The translations under genes were made by a program, and so were the position numbers. 64,000 nucleotides of DNA from Planctomycetota bacterium (GTDB taxonomy: Bacteria; Planctomycetota; Phycisphaerae; Phycisphaerales; Phycisphaeraceae). The notes under the pieces were generated by a model. It was not told the origin of the DNA, ran no database searches, and saw only the letters and a program-made list of their open reading frames with translations. The DNA is taken from assembly GCA_021413865.1 (NCBI GenBank), contig JAIOPN010000017.1, positions 186,001 through 250,000 on the forward strand. Direction: 5' to 3'. Positions 36,099 to 44,762 of the stretch are shown in pieces; within the stretch, counting starts at the first letter, position 1, and every line of letters begins with the position of its first letter.

Positions 36099-36620
36099 AT
36101 GGACATCACCCGCTTGAAAATAATCAACTACCGCGGCGGCGTCATTCGTTTCCGTATTCCGGCTTCTTGGGCCGAGGAGTACGAGGACGCTGGCGGGGGC
36201 ACGTTCTATGGGCCAGGCGATGACACCGGCACGCTACGGCTTAACATTCTCACTATGGAAGCGCCTACGAAGAAAGCAGTCAATGCGGACACTGCCGCGA
36301 ACGTTCTCAAACAAGAATCGCAGGAGTACGGCGTTCCAATCGTGCCTCTGCGCGAAGGCGTGGCCATGATTCGGTATGACCTGCCCGCGGAAGAGCGTGG
36401 TCAGTCACTGACTATCAGGTACTGGCGGATCGCCCAATCACTGCCTCCGAAGAATGTTCGTATGGCGTTGTTTTCGTACACATTGCGGACTGAGCAGTTC
36501 AAAAACTCATCCGTTGAAAATGAATTGGGGGTGATTGACCGGGAGATTGCGGTCGCGGAACTCGCGCCCGCTCTCGGTCAAGCATCGCCGTCGAAAAAGC
36601 CTTGGTGGCGGCCGTGGTGA
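36099..36620 (+). CDS. Hypothetical protein
   Basis: A 173-residue soluble protein starting MDITRLKIINYRG. It has an RFRIPASW segment, then GGGTFYGPGDDTGTLRLNIL, and later RYWRIAQSLPP. The pattern suggests a small alpha/beta protein like DcrB/PsbP-type domains, but this is a weak resemblance. It ends PSKKPWWRPW. Base composition looks lower in GC and codon use less biased than neighbours, and it is flanked by repeats, which may indicate acquisition. Upstream in-frame start codons exist but are less plausible. Confidence 0.68.
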   Translation: MDITRLKIINYRGGVIRFRIPASWAEEYEDAGGGTFYGPGDDTGTLRLNILTMEAPTKKAVNADTAANVLKQESQEYGVPIVPLREGVAMIRYDLPAEERGQSLTIRYWRIAQSLPPKNVRMALFSYTLRTEQFKNSSVENELGVIDREIAVAELAPALGQASPSKKPWWRPW

Positions 36621-36672
36621 TGGCGGTGCAGCCTACCCCTAACCACCGCTGTAACAGACGGAACGGGGTGTT

Positions 36673-37257
36673 TTAGAGAATCCCCTTCGTGCTCGGGATC
36701 TCCGTCCCCGTCACCGACACCGCTTGGCGCAGCGCTCTACCTAAGGCCTTAAAGATGGCCTCGGCGATGTGGTGGTGGTTGATCCCGGTCGTAACCTCGA
36801 CGTGGCAGTTGAACCGGGCGGCGTTGGCGAAGGCGGTGAGGAACTCGCGGACGAGCTGGGTGTCGAACGAGCCGATCTTCGTCCCCTCGGGCGGGAACTG
36901 GACGTTGAACACCACCGCGGCGCGGCCGGAGAGGTCCACGGTCACGCGGGCCAATGTCTCGTCCATCGGCACGGAGGCGAAGCCGAACCGCTCGATACCC
37001 TTCTTGTCGCCCAGCGCCTTTTCCAGCGCCTGGCCCAGCACGATGCCCACGTCCTCGACCGTGTGGTGGTCGTCGATGTGGTAGTCGCCCTTGGCCTTGA
37101 CGTTCAGCCCGAACCGGCCGTGCTTGGCGACATGGTCGAGCATGTGGTCGAAGAAGCCGACGCCCGTCTTATTGGAGTACGGACCACCGTCGAGGTTCAG
37201 CTCGACGGTGATGTCGGTCTCGTTGGTCTTGCGATGGATGGTGGCGGTGCGGGGCAT
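36673..37257 (-). CDS. hisB: Imidazoleglycerol-phosphate dehydratase
   Basis: Sixth step of histidine synthesis, a Mn-dependent dehydratase of 194 residues, the monofunctional form (no HAD phosphatase domain). It has the metal-binding histidine motifs FFDHMLDH, DDHHTVED and GINHHHIAEA. It follows hisC on the same strand with a 142-nt gap holding a repeat. Confidence 0.97.
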   Translation of the reverse strand: MPRTATIHRKTNETDITVELNLDGGPYSNKTGVGFFDHMLDHVAKHGRFGLNVKAKGDYHIDDHHTVEDVGIVLGQALEKALGDKKGIERFGFASVPMDETLARVTVDLSGRAAVVFNVQFPPEGTKIGSFDTQLVREFLTAFANAARFNCHVEVTTGINHHHIAEAIFKALGRALRQAVSVTGTEIPSTKGIL

Positions 37258-37289
37258 GGTGTTGCTCGGGGCGTTTTAGTTATCCAAAT

Positions 37290-37392
37290 TGAACACAGAG
37301 ACACAGAGGCGGATGAGGTCAGAGGAGAAGCGCTGGATGCGAATTGCTTTTAGCCCTCCTCCGGCTCTTCTCTGTGTTCTCTTTGATGCCAC
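37290..37392. repeat. Imperfect inverted repeat between hisC and hisB
   Basis: ACACAGAGACACAGAGG near 37293 is matched by an inverted TTCTCTGTGTTCTCT near 37368-37382, with a GAGGAG/CTCCTC core between. Intergenic, does not code; resembles simple CTCTGTGT repeats common in planctomycete genomes. Confidence 0.5.
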
Positions 37393-37399
37393 AAAAAAC

Positions 37400-38473
37400 C
37401 TAAATCGCCTGCAGGAGCTTGTCGTTCTGCGCGGTGGTGCCCACGGTGATGCGGAGCTTGTCGCGCAGGCGGTCCTGGTCAAAGTATCGCACGAAAATGG
37501 AGCGTTCCTTGAGGGATTGGTAAATCGCCCGCGCATCGGGCCCGGAGGCGGGCGGCGTGGCGAGGATAAAGTTCGATTCGCTGGGGATGACCCGATAACC
37601 CTTGGCGGTCAGCGCCTGCGTCAGTCGTGCCCGCTCGGCGATCACGGCCCGCCACGTCCGCGCCGCCTCGGGGCGGTGTTCGAGCGCCGCCGTCGCCGCC
37701 GCCTGGCCCAGCACGTCGGTGTTGTAGCTGTCCTTGGCCTTGTTCATCGCGTCGATCAGCGGCGTCGACCCCATGCCGTAGCCGAACCGCAGGCCGGCGA
37801 GCGAGTAGCCCTTGCTCAGCGAGCGGAGCAGCAGCACGTTGTTCAACCCGCGCGCCGGGTCGAGCAGCGGCACGGCGTCGCGCGACGCGAAATCGACGTA
37901 CGCCTCGTCCACCATCAGCACGCCCTTGAACGCCCGGGCGACGCGCTCGAGCCGATCGATCGGCTCCAGCTTCCCCGACGGCGCGTGCGGGTTGACGACG
38001 ATCGCCAGCCCGCAGCCGGCGTCGTTGAGCCGGTCCGCGAAATCGTCCGGCAGCGACCAGTCTTCGCGCAGCGGCACGGCCGTGATCCGCGTGTCCTGGA
38101 TTTCCGCGAGCACGGGGTAGAGCGAGTAGCTCGGCTCCGCGACGCCGACGCCCTTGCCACCACCCCCGGAGCGGTTCGGGTCGCAGAAGACGGTGACGGC
38201 CAGTCGCAGCAGTTCGTCGCCGCCGTTGGTGGCGATGACCTGCTCCGGCCTGATGCCGTGCACCTTCGCGGCGGCGTTGCGGAAGCGGTCCGCCAGCGGC
38301 GGCGGGTAGCGGCGGAGCGACTCTGCGTTCACCGAGCGGATGGCCCCGAGCACGGCGTCGCAGGGCGGGTAGGGGTTTTCGTTGGTGTTGAGCTTCACCA
38401 CGTCCACCGACGAGGGCTGCTCGCCGGGGGTGTAGCCCGCCATCGCCTTGATGTTGTCTCGTTCGTAGGTCAT
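37400..38473 (-). CDS. hisC: Histidinol-phosphate aminotransferase
   Basis: A fold-type I PLP transaminase of 357 residues. Family segments are LNTNENPYPP near the N-terminus, GGDELLRL, the mid-protein VDEAYVDF and the PLP lysine in LRSLSKGYSLAGLRFGYG. Start MTYERDNIKAM at 38473, with the open frame upstream ignored. It pairs with hisB, but other his genes are not in the window. Confidence 0.94.
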   Translation of the reverse strand: MTYERDNIKAMAGYTPGEQPSSVDVVKLNTNENPYPPCDAVLGAIRSVNAESLRRYPPPLADRFRNAAAKVHGIRPEQVIATNGGDELLRLAVTVFCDPNRSGGGGKGVGVAEPSYSLYPVLAEIQDTRITAVPLREDWSLPDDFADRLNDAGCGLAIVVNPHAPSGKLEPIDRLERVARAFKGVLMVDEAYVDFASRDAVPLLDPARGLNNVLLLRSLSKGYSLAGLRFGYGMGSTPLIDAMNKAKDSYNTDVLGQAAATAALEHRPEAARTWRAVIAERARLTQALTAKGYRVIPSESNFILATPPASGPDARAIYQSLKERSIFVRYFDQDRLRDKLRITVGTTAQNDKLLQAI

Positions 38474-38528
38474 GGAACCCTGTAGTTTCCCACGACGCGG
38501 GGCGCGGGTCAATCACCGACCTATATTC

Positions 38529-38605
38529 GGTGGGGCAGGCGTCCCGCCTGCCTTCTTGCTCCCCGCTTGTCCCCGCGAAGAGGCAGGCGGGACGCCTACC
38601 CCACC
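38529..38605. repeat. Palindromic repeat GGTGGGGCAGGCGTCCCGCC (family D, copy 1)
   Basis: Arms at 38529-38555 and 38579-38605 are near-perfect inverted copies separated by about 25 nt. Located between divergent hisC and the HEAT-repeat gene. Two more copies at 41478 and 42419. Confidence 0.88.
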
Positions 38606-38637
38606 GGACGCCCAGATGCGGGTAAACTACCCGCACC

Positions 38638-40161
38638 ATGATGATCTCCCGACGCACCGTGTTCGTGCCCTTCCTGCTGCTCTGCTCGGCCCTGGCCGCT
38701 CTCCCCCACCGCGCCCTGGCCTCCGGCGCGGACGAGACCTTCGACTCCGCGGTCTTCCTCCTCAAGCAATGCCTCACAGCGAGTCCCGACGGACGGCACA
38801 ACCTGCTGCTCCGTGCCCTGAGGCAGCTACGCGACCCGCAGCTCGAACCGCTCTTCAGCGAGAAGGTGCAGTCGGAGAGCCCGACGCTCAAGATCCACGG
38901 CCTGCTGGGCCTGGCCGAGGCGCAGAAGGACCGCAAGCTCGACCTGGTGCGCATCGCCGCGATCGAGAACCCCATCGTGCAGGCCGAGGTCATCAGCGCC
39001 GCCATGGACAGCGACCTGGTCAGCGACGAGCAGGCACGGCAACTGCTCAACTGGCCGGGGCTGGAGGTCGGGGTGAAGGTCGTTGTCGCAGCACCGCTGG
39101 TGAAAAAGAAACAGCTCCCCGACCCGACGTTCCTCCGCGACGCCGCCAAGAAGAGCGACAACCTCGGCCGCGCCACGCTCTGCCACCTCATGCTCCTCCA
39201 GCTCGGCGACCCCGGCGAACTCGACCACCTCAAGGCCCTGGACAAATCCACCGACCCGAAACGCGACACGGTGCGCGAGATGGCTTTGCAGACAGCGCTC
39301 CGATATGAGTTCGACCGCGTCGCCCCCTGGGCTATGGCGGTGGCGACCGAGCCGGGCGTGAGTTCCAGGCTCGGGCTGCTTGCGCTCCGCGCCGCCCTGC
39401 GGTTCGGCGCCCCGGGTGCGGCGGACCTCTGGAAACGCCAATACGCCTCCAACGACGACCCCTCCGACCGCACCCGCCTGGCGCTGATCGTGCTGCAGTT
39501 GTCGCCCTGGATGGAGGCGAGCGTTTACGAACCTCTGATGAGCAACAGCGACCCGCTGATCCGCAAGATCGGCGTGGTGGGCAAGGCGGTCGTCGCCAAG
39601 CAGAACATCGCGCCGGCGATCGTTGACCTGGTGCAGTTGAACCACCCGGTCGCCAGCAACTGGGCGATGATGTACGCCAAGGACTACGCCACCGACGCCG
39701 ACGCGCAGACGATCCTGCTGGCGATCATCCTCGCGACGGACAGCGGCCCCGCCCGCAACCACGCCCAGCGCCTCGACGACGCCGTCTCCGCCACGCAGAT
39801 CCTCAGCGAGAAGCCCACTCTCGAGGCCGGCAAGCTCCTGCGGTCGGTCCTCGTCGATCCCAAGACCTCGAACGACATGGCCAAGGCGATCCTCGTGGGC
39901 ATGATGCGTTCCGACACCGCTACTCCCGACAAGCTGCTTGAAAACCTCCCCACCTTCGACGACCCCGCGACCAACAACGTCGCCCTGCTCCTGCTCGCCA
40001 AGCACGGCCGCAAGCTCACGCCCGACCAGCTCAACGACCTGTCGCTGGCGGTGCGCGGCGGCGGGTCGCTGCTCCCCACGCTCCGCGTGCAAGCGGCGTG
40101 GACCTATCTCAAGATCACCAACAAGACGCGCGAGGCGCTGGCCGAGGTCCTGGGCGGCTGA
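38638..40161 (+). CDS. Secreted HEAT-repeat protein, second
   Basis: A 507-residue protein with a signal peptide (residues about 1-29, cleavage after ALA near SGADE). The rest is all helical, with HEAT-like units such as LLLRALRQLRDPQLEPLF, ARWALRLG-type and LRSVLVDPKTSNDMAKAILV. No catalytic motif is seen. It is similar in plan to the protein at 29676 but not an obvious close copy. Function unknown; probably a periplasmic scaffold. Confidence 0.78.
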   Translation: MMISRRTVFVPFLLLCSALAALPHRALASGADETFDSAVFLLKQCLTASPDGRHNLLLRALRQLRDPQLEPLFSEKVQSESPTLKIHGLLGLAEAQKDRKLDLVRIAAIENPIVQAEVISAAMDSDLVSDEQARQLLNWPGLEVGVKVVVAAPLVKKKQLPDPTFLRDAAKKSDNLGRATLCHLMLLQLGDPGELDHLKALDKSTDPKRDTVREMALQTALRYEFDRVAPWAMAVATEPGVSSRLGLLALRAALRFGAPGAADLWKRQYASNDDPSDRTRLALIVLQLSPWMEASVYEPLMSNSDPLIRKIGVVGKAVVAKQNIAPAIVDLVQLNHPVASNWAMMYAKDYATDADAQTILLAIILATDSGPARNHAQRLDDAVSATQILSEKPTLEAGKLLRSVLVDPKTSNDMAKAILVGMMRSDTATPDKLLENLPTFDDPATNNVALLLLAKHGRKLTPDQLNDLSLAVRGGGSLLPTLRVQAAWTYLKITNKTREALAEVLGG

Positions 40162-40284
40162 ACGCCCGCGGCCGCGCCATCGATGTTGCACCCGGCGCAC
40201 GCGCCGCGCCGATAACGCATGTGACACGCCCCAACCACCAAGCCCCCCGCGCCGCGGGCGATTGACACCCGAAAGACCAGACGC

Positions 40285-41469
40285 ATGAGCAGCATGATCC
40301 CCCTGAGCCAGCCCGACATCACCGACGCCGAGATCCGCGCCGTGACCGACACGCTGCGCTCGGGCCGGCTGAGCATCGGCCCGCGCCAGGTGCAGTTCGA
40401 GGAGGCCGTCGCCGAGCGCACCGGGCGCCGCCACGCCGTCGCCGTCAGCTCCGGCACCTGTGGGCTCCACCTCATCATGCTCGCCTTGGGCGTCGGGCCG
40501 GGCGACGAGGTGATCACCACCCCCTTCTCCTTCATCGCCTCCGCCAACTGCATCCTCTACGTCGGCGCCAAGCCCGTCTTCGTCGATATCGACCCGCGCA
40601 GCCTGAACATGGACCCGGAAAAGCTCGAGAAGGCGATCACGCCGCGCACCAAGGCGATCATCGGCGTCGAGGCGTTCGGCAACCCCGTCCACATGGACCG
40701 CCTGGCGCAGATCGCCCAGGCGCACGAGATCCCCTACATCGAGGATTGCTGCGAGGGGCTGGGCGGTGTTTACCGCGGCCACCCCATCGGCTCCTTCGGC
40801 CGCGCGGGCGTCTTCGGCTTCTACCCTAACAAGCAGATCACCACCGGCGAGGGCGGCATGATCGTCACCGACGACGACCGCCTGGCGGACCTCTGCCGAT
40901 CGATGCGCAACCAGGGCCGCGGCGAGATGGCCGTCCCCGCGAACACCTCGGGGCTCGACAACCGCGGCGGGTCGTGGCTCGCGCACGAGCGTCTTGGATA
41001 CAACTACCGGCTCAGCGAGATCAACTGTGCCCTGGGCGTCGCACAGATGGGACGGCTCGACGCCATGCTCGAGGCGCGCCGCCGCGTCGCCGCCTCCTAC
41101 ATCCGCCGGCTGATGGATTTTCGCGACCTCATCCTCCCCACCGTCGAGGAGGAACTCGCCGAGGCCATGAGCTGGTTCGTCTTCGTCGTCCGCCTCAACG
41201 ACACCTACACCCACGTCGAACGCGACCGCATCATTACCGGCCTGCGGAGGCACGACATCGGCGCCGCCAACTATTTCCCCTGCATCCACCTCCAGCCCTT
41301 CTACCGCGAGCGTTTCGGCTTCGCCCCCGGCGCCTTCCCCATCGCCGAGTCCGTCAGCCACCGCACCATCGCGCTGCCGTTCTACAACACGCTCGACGAC
41401 ACACAGATCGAGCTGGTCTGCCTGACGCTCAAGGTGATGCTCGACCGCGAGCAGCTTATGAAGCGTTGA
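40285..41469 (+). CDS. DegT/DnrJ/EryC1 sugar aminotransferase
   Basis: A PLP-dependent sugar-nucleotide aminotransferase of 394 residues. It has VSSGTCGLHL (cofactor phosphate side), Asp154 in YIEDCCEGLGG and the PLP lysine K183 in YPNKQITTGEGG, with the family's NYRLSEINCALG. Such enzymes amine ketosugar nucleotides for LPS, O-antigen or glycan synthesis. It is followed, after a repeat, by a PhyH gene. The sugar substrate is not readable from sequence. Confidence 0.93.
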   Translation: MSSMIPLSQPDITDAEIRAVTDTLRSGRLSIGPRQVQFEEAVAERTGRRHAVAVSSGTCGLHLIMLALGVGPGDEVITTPFSFIASANCILYVGAKPVFVDIDPRSLNMDPEKLEKAITPRTKAIIGVEAFGNPVHMDRLAQIAQAHEIPYIEDCCEGLGGVYRGHPIGSFGRAGVFGFYPNKQITTGEGGMIVTDDDRLADLCRSMRNQGRGEMAVPANTSGLDNRGGSWLAHERLGYNYRLSEINCALGVAQMGRLDAMLEARRRVAASYIRRLMDFRDLILPTVEEELAEAMSWFVFVVRLNDTYTHVERDRIITGLRRHDIGAANYFPCIHLQPFYRERFGFAPGAFPIAESVSHRTIALPFYNTLDDTQIELVCLTLKVMLDREQLMKR

Positions 41470-41477
41470 GTTGATTC

Positions 41478-41546
41478 TGGTGGGGCAGGCGTCCCGCCTG
41501 CCTTTCGGAAGGTTGGGCAGAGACAGGCGGGACGCCTGCCCCACCA
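41478..41546. repeat. Palindromic repeat (family D, copy 2)
   Basis: TGGTGGGGCAGGCGTCCCGC arm and its inverted copy ending GCCCCACCA, separated by about 20 nt. Between the aminotransferase and PhyH 2. Confidence 0.88.
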
Positions 41547-41601
41547 GACCCCTCCGCCGATTCCACGGTAAAATCTCCCCTCACCCCTCCCGAGCTATCC
41601 C

Positions 41602-42354
41602 ATGACCCTCGATGAACAACTCGCCTTCTTCCAAACCAATCAATACCTCTTCTACCCCACCGCGTTGACGAAGGACGAGGTCGGCCGGCTCAACGAGGCC
41701 ATCGACCGCAACCGCCGCGACCACCCCGCGCTCTGGTCCAGCGGCGTGCGCATGCAATCCGTCCAGTGCTTCCTCGAAATGCCCGAGACCGATTTCCTCG
41801 TGCGCCACCCCTCTTTCTTCCCCGCCGCCAAGCGCATCCTCAACGACGACATCGTCTTCTCCGAGTTCAGCATCATGATCCGCGCCGGCGGCCAGAAAGA
41901 GGGCTCTGTCGAGGGCTGGCACCGCGACTTCACCCCCAACGATAAAAACCCGCACGGCGTCTCCGCGCTCTCCCCAATCTTCTATCTCACCGACGTGGAC
42001 GAAACCACCGCCCGCTACTCCCTCATCCCGGCCAGCAACCGCATCGAAACCCCGCCCGCCAAGATCAAAGAGGAGAGCGAGGACCGCGTCAACGAAAAGC
42101 AGATGTTCGGCCCGGCCGGCTCCTGCATCCTCGTCAACTCCGGCCTCTGGCACTGCGGCCGCTGGGGCGCCGGCCCGCGCGAACGCCGCACCATCCACAT
42201 GTACCTCCAGCCCTCCAACATCCCCCCCGTCAGCAACCACAACATCTTCCCCCGCCGCCTCTGGGACGTGAAGGACCCCGAGCAGCGGAAGTTTTACTCG
42301 CACTACAACCCGATCACACGGGCGGTGGTGGATGATTACGCGGCGAAGCGGTGA
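41602..42354 (+). CDS. Phytanoyl-CoA dioxygenase (PhyH) family protein 2
   Basis: A 250-residue Fe(II)/2-oxoglutarate-type oxygenase. Triad: His107 and Asp109 in WHRDF, His184 in LWHCG, with Arg195/196 for the cosubstrate. The middle has YLTDVDETTARYSLIPAS, the family's sterol-like core. It begins with a short FFQTNQYLFYPTALT helix-strand. It follows a sugar aminotransferase gene 132 nt away, which may hint at a sugar- or amino-sugar-linked substrate, but that is inference. Confidence 0.88.
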   Translation: MTLDEQLAFFQTNQYLFYPTALTKDEVGRLNEAIDRNRRDHPALWSSGVRMQSVQCFLEMPETDFLVRHPSFFPAAKRILNDDIVFSEFSIMIRAGGQKEGSVEGWHRDFTPNDKNPHGVSALSPIFYLTDVDETTARYSLIPASNRIETPPAKIKEESEDRVNEKQMFGPAGSCILVNSGLWHCGRWGAGPRERRTIHMYLQPSNIPPVSNHNIFPRRLWDVKDPEQRKFYSHYNPITRAVVDDYAAKR

Positions 42355-42358
42355 TGTT

Positions 42359-42394
42359 GCCGGACGAGCCGCGGCCGTGAGGGAGCGGGCTGCT
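42359..42394. repeat. Single arm of repeat family B
   Basis: GGACGAGCCGCGGCCGTGAG plus flanks, about 75 percent or more identical to the arms at 34839-34925. Lies directly before family D copy 3. Confidence 0.6.
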
Positions 42395-42418
42395 TGACCG
42401 CGATTCCAAACTCTTTCC

Positions 42419-42485
42419 GGTGAGGCAGGCGTCCCTCCTGCCTCTGTGTGATCGCGAAGAGACAGGCGGGACGCCTGCCCCACCA
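42419..42485. repeat. Palindromic repeat (family D, copy 3)
   Basis: GGTGAGGCAGGCGTCCCTCC arm with one or two mismatches to copies 1 and 2, and an inverted GGCGGGACGCCTGCCCCACC arm. Between PhyH 2 and the DUF2784 gene. Confidence 0.85.
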
Positions 42486-42497
42486 GACTAATCCCGC

Positions 42498-42923
42498 ATG
42501 CCCGGTGACCTCCCCTACCAACTCCTCGCCGACGCTGTGCTCGCACTACACGTCGCGATCGTCGCCTTCGTCGTCCTCGGCCTCATGGTCATCATCCTGG
42601 GCAACCTCCTCCGCCCCAAATGGCGGTGGGTCAACGCGCCGTGGTTCCGGCTCACGCACCTGGCCGCGATCGCCGTCGTTGTCGCCGAGTCCTGGTTAGG
42701 CATCACCTGCCCGCTGACCACGCTCGAAATGCACCTGCGCGAGAAGGCCCACGAAACCACCTACGCCGGCGGCTTCATCGAGCACTGGCTGCACCGCGTG
42801 TTGTACTACGACGCCCCGGCGTGGGTCTTCCCGCTGGCGTACACGGTGTTTGGCGTGGCGGTCGTGGTGACGTGGTGGTGTTTTCCAACGATTTCCCGCA
42901 AACGGCGGGAACAAATCGAGTGA
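42498..42923 (+). CDS. DUF2784 membrane protein
   Basis: A 141-residue inner-membrane protein with four predicted helices (about residues 8-33, 52-70, 95-112 and 107-130 overlapping the last two). It has LLADAVLALHVAIVAFVV, the PLTTLE segment and GFIEHWLHRVLYYDAP, which match the DUF2784 family. Function is unknown in the family. The upstream gap holds only the family D repeat. Confidence 0.85.
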   Translation: MPGDLPYQLLADAVLALHVAIVAFVVLGLMVIILGNLLRPKWRWVNAPWFRLTHLAAIAVVVAESWLGITCPLTTLEMHLREKAHETTYAGGFIEHWLHRVLYYDAPAWVFPLAYTVFGVAVVVTWWCFPTISRKRREQIE

Positions 42924-42960
42924 CCAACACGTCCAATGCGGGTATGTGCCCGGAGCTACG

Positions 42961-43935
42961 ATGAGAAAACCGCTGACCATCCTCACGCTTGCGTTCGCCT
43001 GCATGGCCCTCGCCATGGGCGCGGCCGGCTGCTCTTCCCGCCCCTCGAGCGTGGGCGAGTTGGCCCGGCGCACCGCCGGCGAAGAGGCGGTGCTCGTCGC
43101 CTCGGTCGAGCCCGTGATCCGGCAGATGCTGCGGGAGTGGGAGCCGTGGGGGAAGACATTCTCCGGTAAGCCGGTGGTGACGGACTACCAGAAAATTCCA
43201 ACCCGATACGCGTTCGTGAAGGAAGGCCAACCGGTTTTTCGACCAGCGACGAAGGAAGAGATTGAGCGCCACCAGAAGAGCCTTTCGGGCTTGTTCGCCT
43301 GCGTTGAAATCGCCGACGTGTGGATGAGACCCACTCGTGACATCAAAGTGCTTAGGGGCGACAATTATGACATCCAAGCTATCGAGCGCATTTATTCATA
43401 TGAGATTGATCGTGTGGACCGGGTGCAACGCACCGCCGATCCACGGTTCCCTTTCGAAGCCGTCATCCGCGTAAAAGTAACGACAACGGCGCGCGTGACC
43501 CGCACGGAGCACCTCTCCATCACTCCGGAGTCGCCGGCCGGATTCCGCAGGCTCACCGACGATGAAACAAAACTTTGGCGCGCGTGCAACGATAACACGA
43601 TCTCGGGGGTTTTTTACTGCAACCAGATCCACACCCGCCGTCACCGCATGCCCCCTGACATCCGAGACCTCGACCTCCCCCTGCCTGGACAATATCACAC
43701 CTATCCCGAGTACTCCGAGCGGTACTACAGCCACCTACACAAGCCCGACACAAAGCATCCGGCGATCGTGCAGGAAGTAATCGACAGGCACGTCGCCGAG
43801 TGGGAGAAGATGACGCCGTCGGTTACGACGGGCATCGAAACCGTCTCGCTCTGGTACTCACTGGAAGAGGCCCGCTGGGTCACGCGATGGCGGGAGCACC
43901 CGAAATTCAAGGACGATATTTTTTCGGTGAAGTGA
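42961..43935 (+). CDS. Predicted lipoprotein, unknown function
   Basis: A 324-residue protein. Signal peptide with lipobox ending GAAGC (Cys about residue 24). The rest is mixed, with an IYSYEIDRVDRVQRTADPRF segment, a TTTARVTRTEHLSI strand-rich stretch and a Trp-rich C-terminus. No family recognised. The start at 42961 is used because the upstream codons run back toward the previous gene; the two are separated by 37 nt and may be cotranscribed. Confidence 0.75.
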   Translation: MRKPLTILTLAFACMALAMGAAGCSSRPSSVGELARRTAGEEAVLVASVEPVIRQMLREWEPWGKTFSGKPVVTDYQKIPTRYAFVKEGQPVFRPATKEEIERHQKSLSGLFACVEIADVWMRPTRDIKVLRGDNYDIQAIERIYSYEIDRVDRVQRTADPRFPFEAVIRVKVTTTARVTRTEHLSITPESPAGFRRLTDDETKLWRACNDNTISGVFYCNQIHTRRHRMPPDIRDLDLPLPGQYHTYPEYSERYYSHLHKPDTKHPAIVQEVIDRHVAEWEKMTPSVTTGIETVSLWYSLEEARWVTRWREHPKFKDDIFSVK

Positions 43936-44024
43936 GTCGTCTCTACATACAGGCGGAATTACATCACAAACACGGGCAAACAGGCCGCGCTTGCGGGGTC
44001 GTAGCTCGGATGACTGGAAAAGGC

Positions 44025-44495
44025 TCAGCCATTGAGCGAGAGGCTGCTGATCGCCGTCTGCTGCGCACCCGTGTCACCGACACGATCGCCCGCGGGTTTA
44101 CCACCCCCGCCGCCGGTGCCGTCCGCCAGTTGCTTCATCAGCAACTGCCAGGTCTCCTTCTCAAACTCGAGCAGGCGGATGGCCTCGTCCACGGCGGGGA
44201 GGTCGTGGCGGGTGCTGCCATCGACGAGGCGACGGTAGATGTAGGTGTAGAGCGCGCTGAGCCGATCGCACAGCTCGGGGGCGACCTTGTGGTTGAGACT
44301 GGTGGAGAGCTCGAGGACGATCTTCTGGGCTCGCATCAGGCCGTTGTAGCTGGTCTCGTGGTCGTTCTTGGCCAGGGCCTCGCGGGCCTGCCGGCAGAAG
44401 CGGATCGCGCCCTCGTATAGCATGAGCCGGAGCTCCTCGGGCGAGGCGGTCATGATCTTGGTGCGGAGGTAGGGGTTGGTCGGCTTGGGTTGCAT
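44025..44495 (-). CDS. fliS: Flagellar export chaperone FliS
   Basis: Binds flagellin in the cytoplasm and prevents premature polymerisation. It is 156 residues with the family segments NPYLRTKIMTASPEELRLMLYEGAI, and helical LVDGSTRHDLPAVDEAI. The C-terminal tail is Gly-rich (GTGGGGGKPAG), longer than in E. coli. It lies 267 nt downstream of fliD on the same strand, with repeat family E in the gap. Confidence 0.93.
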   Translation of the reverse strand: MQPKPTNPYLRTKIMTASPEELRLMLYEGAIRFCRQAREALAKNDHETSYNGLMRAQKIVLELSTSLNHKVAPELCDRLSALYTYIYRRLVDGSTRHDLPAVDEAIRLLEFEKETWQLLMKQLADGTGGGGGKPAGDRVGDTGAQQTAISSLSLNG

Positions 44496-44631
44496 ACGGA
44501 TCACACTCGCCCGCGGCGCGGGGTTCGTTCATTACTTATCGGTTGGGGGCGACGGCGTTCCTTAGTGCGGGAGCACGATCGGGAGATGGGTAAGGTGGAG
44601 CACGCCCATCCGCTTAGAGGCTGTTTCTCCG

Positions 44632-44751
44632 CCCCCTCTCCCTCCGGGAGAGGTCTGGGGTGAGGGCGTCTTCGGTCGTAGATCAAGCCAAGAATTGAAC
44701 CCTTCTGTTACCTGCCGCCCTCACCCTAACCCTCTCCCGGAGGGAGAGGGG
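44632..44751. repeat. Inverted repeat (family E)
   Basis: Arm CCCCCTCTCCCTCCGGGAG at 44632 and its inverted partner ending 44751 (CTCCCGGAGGGAGAGGGG), about 35 bp each, 50 nt apart. Between fliD and fliS. A half-copy lies at 35635-35690. Confidence 0.85.
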
Positions 44752-44762
44752 ATCAGAGCCGC

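Noticed and set aside
38827-41544. 905-codon minus-strand open frame
   Set aside because: Spans opposite two well-supported genes and the repeat between them; no domain recognisable.
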